This document shows, in pieces, positions 28,901 to 39,000 of a stretch of 64,000 nt of DNA. The stretch is from Primula veris (lineage: Eukaryota > Streptophyta > Magnoliopsida > Ericales > Primulaceae). The stretch lies in the NCBI GenBank assembly GCA_963682055.1, contig OY821743.1:18015566-18079565 (forward strand). The letters are read 5' to 3'. A model generated the notes under the pieces. It saw only the letters and a program-made list of their open reading frames with translations. It had not been told where the DNA came from and searched no databases. Position numbers and translations under genes: made by a program. Positions within the stretch are counted from its first letter, which is position 1; each line of letters begins with the position of its first letter.

Positions 28901-31738
28901 CACCAGAAAAAGAGTTCACTTATTCAAGTTTGCAGCTGGATATTATCAACGACTTAAAGGGCTTGTTCGGTTGCAGCTTTTAAGAAAATAGATTAAGTTC
29001 AGAAGAGAAGATAGGTTCAGCTGGCTAGAAACTTCTGGCTAATTCTGGCAAAAAAGAACCAAAAAAGTGCAGCTTTGCCGTCCAGTCTTAAAGCAAAAAA
29101 CATGAGCTTATAAGATACAACCAAACAAGGCCTAGACATAAGCAAAACCATATACCTGTAAACCAGAATTAAATAATACTAGATACTCTCTGTTTTGGGT
29201 GAAGAAAACTTACTTCCAAGCTTCGAGAAAAACCCGACCAGCTTCAGGAGAAGTTATGACAATCCAGTCATACGCATTTTCTGCATTCACAAGCAAACGT
29301 GAGGCCAAGAAAACCATCTCTTGATACTTTTAACTTATACTCCGTATTATGAAACAAGAAAAATGTTAAGCGGCCTACCTTTTAGTACAGTAGAAAGATG
29401 GTCCAAACCGGGCAACCTTGTATGCTCAATTAGAGGAAGCTCCAAGCAATTAACTCCATGCTTTTCCTGAATTCAATTCAACAATTTCAATTATTGAACT
29501 GAATATTCTCGAATTATCATACTTTTCAAGCAAAGCTCTTGAATCTTATAAAAATTAATCAAGCAAAGCAGGTGGTTGACAACTGGTAATATTTATCATC
29601 ATTATCACCCGATCTTAACACAAGGCTGGCATGACCTAGTAATCATGTCATAAAACACCAACACTTAATTCACAGTGGACATTTAACACCACAAATTAAT
29701 TATCTTGTAAACTTAATTAGATTATACTACTCATTTCTTCCCAACTTTCACTTCAACTGTGTTGAAAGTGGGTTGTGTTGTTTTAAAAGAGCAAAGCAGA
29801 AAAATCAACTCATTTCCAGTTTTTTTTTTTTTTTTTTGCAGAATATCATGTCAAGGTTAAAACCCATTTCACTCCCGAAAGATGGTGATTTAGAATATAA
29901 TTTACTTATAGGCCTCTCATTTCCAGAATTTGATCACACTTATAAACACTCTTCACAGCATGGAAAACTAAATGCAAGAGACATAAGCATTGAGTTGATT
30001 ACACACCATCACCACTATTTAAAATTCTTGATGAGTTGTTATTCTTGAAAACCCTGTTAGGTAAGTTCTCAATTCCGAAACTTATGTAAAATTATAATTT
30101 ACATGAAATAAGTTCTCAACTGAAAAATTTATAGTTTTTTTTTTATGAATATGCAAAAATCACAGGATGCAATGAGAGTTGCATTATGTATGAAGTATAT
30201 CAAAAAATTGGGGGTAAATTACAGTAATCATCCTCAAAAGCTTCAACAGCTCTACATGGTCGAAATTCTCAAAAAGTGACAAATTTGGTCCCTGTGACAA
30301 ACTAATGTCGTTTCACTTATGACAGCGTCTTAAATGGCCTTCTAAAACTGTAAATAGGTCTTTCTATAATATTTTCATCACCACATTAGCAAACGATATC
30401 TCCTTTTAGGGAAGGAACTAGGTGGAGATGCTCCCCCGCGATAAATATTGATGAAAAAGTACATTTTTCTATGTATTTTTTATTAAAATCTTCAAAATTA
30501 GCGTTTTGGGCCCCCATTAACCAAAATTGGCGTTTCATGCCCTCTCGTTTAAAGCTCCTGGGTCCATCCCTGTCTCCTTTGGCCTTAGAGCATCTACACA
30601 AGTCTCCTCATACACCCAATCCTCCGTTAATTTAGAGAGAGAGAGACTGAAAATCCCATTCCCATCAGTCTCCTTATCTATTCTTTAAATTCTGAGGAGT
30701 TGGAGATCTTCTCCATAAATACAGAAACAACACTACTCCAAAAAAACAAGTTTATTATTATTAAATTAGCCACTTACCTTCTCTCCTCTTCAGTGGTATC
30801 TGTTAAATTACAAAACCTCAATTCAACACTTATCTTTATTTTTCTATCCAGATTGTCCACAGCCGAAAAGTGACCGCAAATTTTCGGTTACACATTTTAA
30901 TTTCACATATTTTTTTCCACAAATTTGGTTTAAGCACTGAGCAATTGATCTCCGACTATTGCCTTGTACTTGTAGCCTTGTAGGAATGTGATGTAGAACA
31001 ATTTGGGATCTTTTTTATCAACAGTAGACCAAATCCCTCACTCTTTCAGAAACCGGTATCCTAAGTGTTAAATTATAACCAAAAGGGTTAAACAGAATCT
31101 AATCCAAACTACAGGGATCACTAAAGTAACTCACCCAATCATCGCCAAATAACAAAAAACTGACGAAATTATAGATACATATGTATATATTATATATAGA
31201 GAGAGAGAGACCAAATCCCTCATTCTTTCAGAAACCGGTAGTAAAAGTGTTAAAATTAAAACCAGAAGGATCAAACGGAACATAATCCAAACTAAAGGGA
31301 CCACCACAGTAACTCGCCCAATCATCGCCAAATAACAAAAAACTGACGAAATTATAGATACACATGCATATATTATATATAGAGAGAGACCAAATTCCTC
31401 ATTCTTTAAGAAACCGGTAGTAAAAGTGTTAAAATTATAACCAGAAGGGTTAAACAGAATATAATCCAAACTACATGGACCGCAACACTAACTCCCCCAA
31501 TCATCGCCAAATAACAAAAACTGACTAAGTTATAGATACATACATTCGGATATATCAAATTCCACACTCTTTCAGAAGTCAGGACTAAAAATGTTAAAAT
31601 CAAAACCAGAAGGATCAAACAGAACATAATCAAAACTAAAGGGACCACCACAGTAACTCACACAATCATCACCAAATAACAAAAACTATCGCAATTATAA
31701 ATATACATAAATAAATAAAGATATATATAGAGATAGAG

Positions 31739-31776
<38 letters not shown>

Positions 31777-31938
31777 TACCAAGGAAGTAATGAGGTTGGA
31801 ATTTTTGCCTCTCTCTCTTGTAACGACGACCTTAGGGTTCGTAGCTGAGCTACACCGGAATAAAAACACGCGCCGTCTCGGAGGTGGAGTCACGCGCGGC
31901 GGAGGTGGAGAGAGTGTAGAGAGAGATAGTCGAGCCAT
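25997..31938 (-). CDS. UROS: Uroporphyrinogen-III synthase, chloroplastic, nine exons, 287 aa
   Basis: The enzyme cyclises hydroxymethylbilane to uroporphyrinogen III with inversion of ring D, the step before haem, chlorophyll and sirohaem branch. Exons (minus): 31938-31780, 29466-29379, 29280-29214, 28895-28777, 28656-28561, 27977-27922, 27587-27502, 26772-26638, 26054-25997. They sum to 864 nt with every phase matching and GT-AG borders. Residues 1 to about 35 are Ser/Pro/Arg-rich (transit peptide); then [138 protein letters not shown]. These are the successive motifs of plant UROS. Length is close to known plant enzymes. No stops or frameshifts, so it looks functional. Intron 1 is 2.3 kb and repeat-rich. 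Confidence 0.95.
26945..27090. repeat. Tandem duplication in UROS intron 7
   Basis: A block of about 60 bases beginning CTCGTTGCA and containing GTTTAGGGGGGGATT, AAAGTTTAT and TGATC occurs twice in a row with a few differences. Confidence 0.65.
28958..29133. mobile_element. Small TIR element in UROS intron 3
   Basis: The ends AGGGCTTGTTCGGTTG and CAACCAAACAAGGCCT are near-perfect inverted repeats of the type found in Tourist-like MITEs. The flanks do not give a clear duplication. Confidence 0.5.
31027..31690. repeat. Minisatellite in UROS intron 1, four ~165-185 bp units
   Basis: Units start at about 31027, 31209, 31388 and 31553 with GACCAAATCCCTCA-type sequence and contain AGAAACCGGTA, CAAACTA and CAATCATCGCCAAATAAC. 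Copies are about 85-95% alike by eye. It generates several overlapping minus-strand open frames that are not genes. Confidence 0.85.
31715..31776. repeat. (TA)n(GA)n microsatellite at the UROS intron 1 donor
   Basis: Runs of TATATA and GAGAGA end four bases before the exon 1 boundary at 31780. Because it sits next to the splice donor (minus-strand GTACTCTCTC), its length may vary between alleles. Confidence 0.8.
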
Positions 31939-34112
31939 ATACAGATACAGTCAGTCAGAGAGAGAGAGAGAAAGAGATGAGAGTTTGTTTGTATAGCGAC
32001 AGCTGTTGGTTAATAGTGAGCTTAGATAATTTGTTTTGTTTTATTTTATTTTATTTACTTTTTGGTACATAATATAATAGTACTACACTCTTACTACATT
32101 TAGCAAATATTGTATTTTAGTTCAATAATTACGAGTACGTTTTAGGACTTAACTGTATAATACTAATAATCTACTCACCACAATTATTCACTTTACTTTT
32201 TGGAGTAAAAGTCTTAACATGCATCCAAAATTAACTTTACTTGCTTTTTAATACATGTACGTACATCTAGTCGGCTCTTGTTTTATTGTGTTTTTAATTA
32301 TAAAAATATACTTTTTTTTTTCATAAGGGTAGAAAAGTATAATTTTGATAGTTACCCTTTAAGTAACTAAATATTGTTTGATGAACAATATAAAACTATA
32401 TATTTTTAATAAAAATGTTGTTTGTTGAATTTAGTTTATATTTGTACTTTTTAACTATTTTATTTTAATTTTTTAATGTTCAACTTATCAACCCACCATC
32501 AATAAAATTAGTCAACAGTTAATTAGCAAAAAGTAATTCATTCAAAATTAACGATTATGACAATGATCATTCACAATTTGACAGTGTGTTAAAATACTCT
32601 TCAATGCCAAGATCATCTCATCATACATCGTTGGTGATAAAATCCATGATAAGTTGGTAACTAATATCATGCAAAAAGGTCATTTACATAATTCAAATAC
32701 GTACATAATTTATTAATCGATATTGATTTAGTGTTTAGTTCTGGAATTCATATTCATCAACAACGAAGTGCAGTCGTGCAGACGTCCATCCATTCATCAC
32801 AATTCAATCATATACATCAATACATGTGTACGTGTTATTACTGAGAAATAAAGGAATAGGATAAAAAATGCACTACAATTGACCCAAATTTATCTACCGT
32901 ATGAGATGATGGAATAGTTAGATTTTGGATTAATATAGAGAAAAAAATACTTTATTAGGCGAAACTATGGCGATTTGGATACCCACATTTCAGCGTTTTT
33001 AATTTGAATACCATATTATAAAAAACTGTCTAATTTAGGTATCATTGTCTAAATTAATCACGGATTCATATCACATGACAGCATGTACTTGATAAACTTG
33101 AACGTGAGGGGAGAATTTTGTCATTTTGCATCAAAATAAATATATCATCCTAAAACAACGTTTCCTCTCAAATTTGGACTATGTACTGATTTTTATTATG
33201 TGTTAAATTGGGGAAAACATTTCTTCTAGGATGATATATTTTTGTACAGAATGATAAAATTACCCTCACACGTTAACGTTTGTCAAGCACGTGGTGTCAC
33301 GTGACATGATTCCGTGATTAATTGATATCTAAATTAGAAAATTTCTTATAGTGTGCTACCTAAATTGAAAAGTTCATTATAGTGTGGTAGGCAAATTGAA
33401 AAAATTGAAAGGTGTGTATCTAAATCGTTAAAAACACGTAGTTTTGTGTAACAAACGTATAAACAATAACAAAGCTACGGTGGCCAAATTTATTTTATTT
33501 TTGATAAGTATGGAAGATGTTACTTTTAATAAGTAAGCTTATTCATTGTTTACTTTTGACAAAAGTGAGATTTTAAAGGGTCACCAAACACCAACAATTA
33601 CTTTTGTACTTATAAGCATAAATAAGTAAAAGTAAGGTTAGACCAAACAAGGTCTAGGAGCAGGTGTTAGGAGTAAATTGTAGTATATAACAATTTGCTA
33701 ACACCACCAGGCACAAGTCACCACTCACTCAGTTGATGTCTTATGATTTTAAACTATGTTAATTCGTTTTAAATATTATTCCTTAATTCATTTTAAATAT
33801 TAAAAATCCTGTTATCTAGATAGAGTAATTTAGGAAATAAAAAAAGGGTGAATTGATCTATTTATAAATTGTCTGTAAAACCAAATAACACCTACAACTA
33901 ACTTTCATGCAATTAATTTTACGAAAGTACCCAAATCAAAACAAGAAGTCACGGATTTATAGTATTTAATTTGTTAATTAAGTGTCGCCGGTTGACACCC
34001 AAATTATTAAAAGTGAGTAGTTTGGGAATATTAAACATTTTTTTTTACAATGAGCAGTGAAGGTATTCTCTCAAGCAATATATATGTATTTACTTAAGTT
34101 AACAAAGAAGTG
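31939..34112. other. UROS upstream region
   Basis: The first 60 bases are GA-rich on the plus strand (CT-rich leader of UROS on the minus strand). No other gene is seen. A TIR element occupies about 32950-33445, listed separately. Confidence 0.55.
32950..33445. mobile_element. TIR element, likely Mutator-like MITE
   Basis: Left end GAAACTATGGCGATTTGG and right end AAAACACGTAGTTTTGTG with inverted similarity (CAAAACTACG, GATTTGGATAC against GTATCTAAATC). Central inverted matches (ATATATCATCCTA against TAGGATGATATAT; CACGTGACATGATTC against GATTCATATCACATGAC) make it largely foldable. Borders are approximate. Confidence 0.5.
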
Positions 34113-34117
34113 ATTAA

Positions 34118-34811
34118 TGGCGAAGAAATGTCAGCATCCCCTCGTCCGGGGCAATAACGCCCCCAAAGCGGGCCGTCCGGGCCTCATCAACCCTGAATGA
34201 TGCGACGCCCCAGATTGGGAGGGCCGAGCCGTGCTGAGGCCGGCCCAAAGAAGCGTGTCGAGTACGCTTCCCCAATTAATGCTGCTGCTCCCTTGGGGGA
34301 CCCTCCTGACGTTTCACCGACGTGGCCCAATCACAGGACACCTCCTGTGGGCCCCGGGAAAGGACAGTACCCTTGTCAGAGTCATAAATGACTCTGACGC
34401 CGTTGGATCAACATCTTACAGTACAGTGATCCAAGGGCTAATACGCCTCTGATCACACTATAAATACCCCACTAATACCACTTAGAAGAGAGACACACAA
34501 AGACAGAGAGGAGAGATAAAGCTTAAACAACCCGGACCCCCTGAACACTATCTGTACCACTCGATACAACGACCTGTAACCGGCCCAGTCCCTCATCCTT
34601 AATTATATTCCTACTTTCAGTTAACACCGATACTGACTTGATCGTTGGAGAGGGAAAACCTGGTACCAACCCCGGGCCCCTGTTTGTTTCTTGCGCAGGC
34701 ACGAAGGCCACCTCATCACAATAGCCGACGTAAACTACTCCGGATACCGCGGAAGATCGGAGCCGACGCGAATTGAGTAAGCCGAGCTTGGGAAGAAAAT
34801 CAGGCTCGCCA
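34118..34811 (+). repeat. 5' LTR of the Gypsy element, 694 bp
   Basis: Defined by TGGCGA at the start, TCGCCA at the end, identity with 44514-45208 and the ATTAA flank. It holds the promoter TATA box at 34459. Confidence 0.95.
34459..34466 (+). promoter_or_regulatory. TATA box of the 5' LTR
   Basis: TATAAATA within CACACTATAAATACCCC, the expected Pol II promoter for genomic RNA. The 3' LTR has the same box at 44855. Confidence 0.75.
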
Positions 34812-34813
34812 AT

Positions 34814-34830
34814 TGGCGCCGTCTGTGGGA
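34814..34830 (+). other. Primer-binding site of the Gypsy element
   Basis: TGGCGCCGTCTGTGGGA begins two bases after the LTR. The first nine bases complement the 3' end expected of plant tRNA-Asp. This form is usual in Tat/Athila-type elements. The tRNA identity is inferred. Confidence 0.75.
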
Positions 34831-34938
34831 AACCTAAACGCGTTAGCTTCGACTCCCCGTCCTTAAAAGAAACATATCTGGCAATAACCGATTTGACACT
34901 CCATCGTCTCGACCCCCCCCCCCCCCCACGTTCTTGGG

Positions 34939-35880
34939 ATGCCGAGAACGCTTTCTTTTGATGAGACCCCTAGGACCGCATCTACCAGGGAGCCCGTTCC
35001 CTTGACCGCAACAGCTCCCGCACCCCGATCGCGGACCGAGCTAAAAGAGATGATGATCGATATCCACCAAAAAGAGCTCGTAGCTCTTGCGGCCCAGAAA
35101 GCCTTGATAGCCTCGCTGATGGAGCCGGAACTCGAGCCCGTTCAAGGCGCGAGCCAAGACAAATCGGTTCCAGTCCCCGTTAAAAGCGTGATGTCCAGGT
35201 TGGGACCCCTCCGACGACCCCCCCTAGAGACTCCCAGGGAGCCAGCTAGGGGTGCGGAGTCGGAGCATTCCCAAGAAGGAAATTCTCGTCGCGATAACGA
35301 GCGGAGTATACATTCTCGGCTCCGTTGGCAGGATGGTAGTCGGGACTCACGGCCGGAATCTAGTCACGCCCGAACCGATAAGCCACATCGGACACGGAGA
35401 CGTGGCCGACGCGGACGGCACGATGCAGCTGGTGAGGCAGCGTTGAAAATCGTGGCCTCAACCCGCAGCACCCCGTTCTCGAACGAAATTGAATACAGTA
35501 CCCCCCCCCCCCCCCCGAACTTTATCGCCCCTATCCTCCAAACCTTCAACGCGGACTCTGATCCAGAGGCTCATCTCCGACACTACCGATACCAGATGAA
35601 CCATTGGTCACACCTTGACCAATTAATGTGCAGGTGCTTTCCCGCCAGCCTGGGAAGGCTCGCTAGTAAGTGGTTCCAGTCCCTGCCCGTCAATTCTATC
35701 CACTGTTGGGACGACCTAGCTTATGACTTCGCACACCGGTTCATAAACTGGAAAGAGAGAGCTGCCCAACCGGAGCAACTCTATCAAGTGAGGGTCCAAT
35801 CTAAAGAGACCCTCGAGAATTATGATAGTCGGTTTTGGTTGAAGCATGCCGAATGCACCGTCCCGACTCCACCGCCATAG
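34939..35880 (+). CDS. Gag N-terminal part of the Gypsy element
   Basis: Open from ATG 34939 (MPRTLSFDETPRTAS) to a TAG at 35878. It contains the retrotransposon gag domain (PF03732 type): DPEAHLRHYRYQMNHW, MCRCFPASLGRLASKWF, LAYDFAHRFINWKERA. At about 35859 the frame shifts: the expected continuation (AIAAFRQNM, GSRIRNEMI) is in another frame until the poly-C run at 35938-35952. From there the original frame resumes and runs into pol. So gag and pol were originally one frame of about 1844 codons, now interrupted by two offsetting indels. Poly-C runs lie at 34913-34927, 35501-35516 and 35938-35952. Confidence 0.85.
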   Translation: MPRTLSFDETPRTASTREPVPLTATAPAPRSRTELKEMMIDIHQKELVALAAQKALIASLMEPELEPVQGASQDKSVPVPVKSVMSRLGPLRRPPLETPREPARGAESEHSQEGNSRRDNERSIHSRLRWQDGSRDSRPESSHARTDKPHRTRRRGRRGRHDAAGEAALKIVASTRSTPFSNEIEYSTPPPPPNFIAPILQTFNADSDPEAHLRHYRYQMNHWSHLDQLMCRCFPASLGRLASKWFQSLPVNSIHCWDDLAYDFAHRFINWKERAAQPEQLYQVRVQSKETLENYDSRFWLKHAECTVPTPPP

Positions 35881-36009
35881 CTGCCTTCAGGCAAAACATG
35901 GTAGTTGGGAGCAGGATCCGAAACGAGATGATCGCGACCCCCCCCCCCCCCCAACTCTGTTCCTCAACTCAGGTCCCTCATAAAACAGCATATCGACATA
36001 GAGAAGGAC

Positions 36010-39000
36010 ATGAGGTCCGCTGGGGCAACACGTTCAGTAGCCCTTATCGACCAGCCAAGGGATCGGTTCGTCGCAACGAGCCCTCGAAGAAACCGTCCCA
36101 TAGCGGAAAGGATGGAGCGGACACGAACGGGAAGAAACCCGCAACCGGCCCCTAAAAGAAGAAAAGAGGACCCCCGACCGGGGCATCAAACCCCTGTCGC
36201 CTCGGGGTCGGGCGCTGCCTATTCCACCACCTTTCGCCTACCTCTTGTCGACCTTCTTAACAAGATTGAGAACGAGCCTTTCTTCTCTTGGCCTCTCCCA
36301 CTACGGAACGAGCCGGCCCCAGGGCCTAACGACAAAATCTGTGAATACCACAGGGGTCGCGGCCATCACACCAACGAGTGCCATGGCCTGAAAGCCAGGC
36401 TCGAGGGATGGGTCCGGGATGGCCTGATGGATAAATATGTCAAATCACGGAGGGAGTCCGATCGAGATGGAGAAGGGGTTGATGAGAGGCAGCGGGACCT
36501 CCCCCCATCGGTGATGATCTGTCATGTCATTCACTCTGGGCCCAAAAGGTCAATCCAGAATGGGGCAGAAAGAACCTCAGCACGGGAAGCATTGATGAAG
36601 CAGTACGTCTGCCTCGCAGAAAGCTCAAGCCCTCGGAAAAAGTATAAGCGCAATTCCAAGCCGGATGTAAGCTTCACTGACTTCGACCTGGTGGGGGTGG
36701 ATGTGCCCCACACTGATGCCCTCGTTATCTCGGCACAGATAGGCCTATGCGCAGTAGGACGGATCCTCGTTGATCAAGGAGCGTCGGTCAATATACTCTT
36801 TGAAGACCTCTTTCGAAAGATGGGACTCAAAGAGGAACAGTTGGAAACCGACGTCCCACCCCTGTACGGATTCAACTCGGAGGCGGTCCGGCCCAAAGGA
36901 AACATAACCTTGCCCGTGAAAACTGGTACGAAAGTTATGGGCGTGGAGTTCACGGTGGTGAATGTCCCCTCTGTTTACAACGTGATATTGGGGCGCCCGT
37001 GGCTCCATAGAATAGATGGAATCTCCTCCACCTTACACCAAAAGGTTAAGTATCCAACTGATTCTGGTGTGGAAACCATCTCAGGAAATCAGAAAGTCTC
37101 ACGCAGCTGTGCCATGGCCGTGTATTCCGGCAAAAAGATGGTGCCGGCCCAAAGTGCCATGAACATCGAGGCAGAGGACCCTAAGCTGCTGAGGGAACTA
37201 AACAAAAAGATGGGGCCTGAGGCCGAAGACAAGGTGGAGGAGGGACTGCTGAAAATCCAAATCCCGGGGCATGACGAGGACCACTTTTTTATGGTGGGAG
37301 CAAAGCTTACCAAACCTGAGGTCACCGACCTCGTCGAACTCCTTCTCCAACACCTCGACAATTTTGCATGGGGTCCAAGCGAGATGTCAGGCATCAGTTC
37401 CAACCTCGCTTGCCACCAACTTAACGTCAACCCGGATGCCAAGCCCGTGATGCAAAAGGGGCGCCGTGTCAGTCCAGAGCATGCCGATGCCATAAACGAG
37501 GAAGTAGAGAAGCTTCTGCTGGCCGAGGCCATCAGGGAGATTTATTACCCCAGATGGCTCGCCAATCCCGTAGTGGTCCCCAAAAAGAACGGAAAGTTGA
37601 GGGTGTGCATCGATTATACGAGCCTCAACAAGGCCTGTCCAAAGGATCCTTTCCCCTTGCCCAAAATCGATCAAATAGTGGACTCTACGGCCGGGGTCGC
37701 CAGAATGAGCTTCCTGGATGCCTGCTCCGGCTACCATCAAATACCTATGTCGGAGGCCGACCAAGAAAAAACTGCCTTCATCACCCCAAGGGGAAATTAC
37801 TGCTACAAAGTGATGCCCTTCGGACTCAAGAACGCCGGGGCGACCTATCAGAGAATGGTCACCAAGATATTCTCTAAGAACATAGGCCGAACCATGGAGG
37901 TCTATATTGACGACATGGTGGTAAAAAGCACCCAGGAGAGGGACCACCTATCCGACCTAAGAGAGGTGTTCGAAACAATACGAAGGCATGACCTGAAGCT
38001 GAACGCCTCTAAATGTGCCTTCGGGGTAGGCGCCGGCAAATTCCTAGGGTTCATGGTGACCCATCGCGGCATCGAAGCGAACCCGTCCCAGATCTCTGCC
38101 TTGAAAAATTTGAAAACACCTGAGAAGAGAAGGGACATACAAAAGCTAGCCGGAATGGCTGCCGCCCTCAACCGATTTATTGCCCGGTTCAGGGATCGAT
38201 GCAAGCCATTCTTTACGGCCTTGAAAGCTCATAAGAAATTCGAATGGACCGATGAATGCCGGCGTGCGTTCACCGAGCTGGCTGACTATCTCGGAAGTCC
38301 GCCTCTTCTAACTAAGTCGGACCCAGGCGATGTCCTTACCCTATACCTGGCCGTGTCCGAGATAGCCGTCAGCGCCGTCCTCATCAAGGAACTCGACAGG
38401 GAGCAAAGACCTATCTATTACGTGAGCAAAACTCTCCTCAATGCCGAGGCTAGGTATACGCCTTTGGAAAAACTCGTCCTAGCCCTCGTCGTGGCCTCAC
38501 GAAAACTTGCTCACTATTTCTCTGCGTACAACATTGTGGTCTATACTGACCAGCCTGTGCGAGAAATACTCCAAAAGGGGGATCTCTCTCGACGAATGAT
38601 AAAGTGGGCCTGCCACTTGAACGCCTATGACATCAGCTATGCGCCGCGAATGTCCGTCAAGGGACAGGCCCTGGCCGACTTCGTGGCAGAATTCACTGGG
38701 ACGACTCAATGCCCCGACATCACAGGTTGTGCCCCCGAGACCTGGATCTTGCACGCGGATGGATCCGCCAATAAGAAAGGGTCCGGCCTCGGCGTCGTAC
38801 TCCGATCTCCACAAGGGGATGTGATCGAGAAGTCGATCCAACTTGGCTTCAGAGCCACCAATAACGAGGCCGAATATGAGGCCGTTATCGCCGGCTTGAA
38901 AATGGCCCGAAGCCTCGGAATCAAGAAGATACTGGTGCATACGGACTCTCAATTGGTCAGTAGCCAGATCAGTGGTGAATTTCAGACGAAGGACGACAGG

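Noticed and set aside
31131..31651. Two minus-strand frames of 81-112 codons
   Set aside because: Produced by the UROS intron 1 minisatellite and full of repeated low-complexity hydrophobic sequence.
34197..34452. Small frames in both LTRs (also 44593-44848)
   Set aside because: They lie upstream of the LTR TATA box or across U3, with no known protein content.
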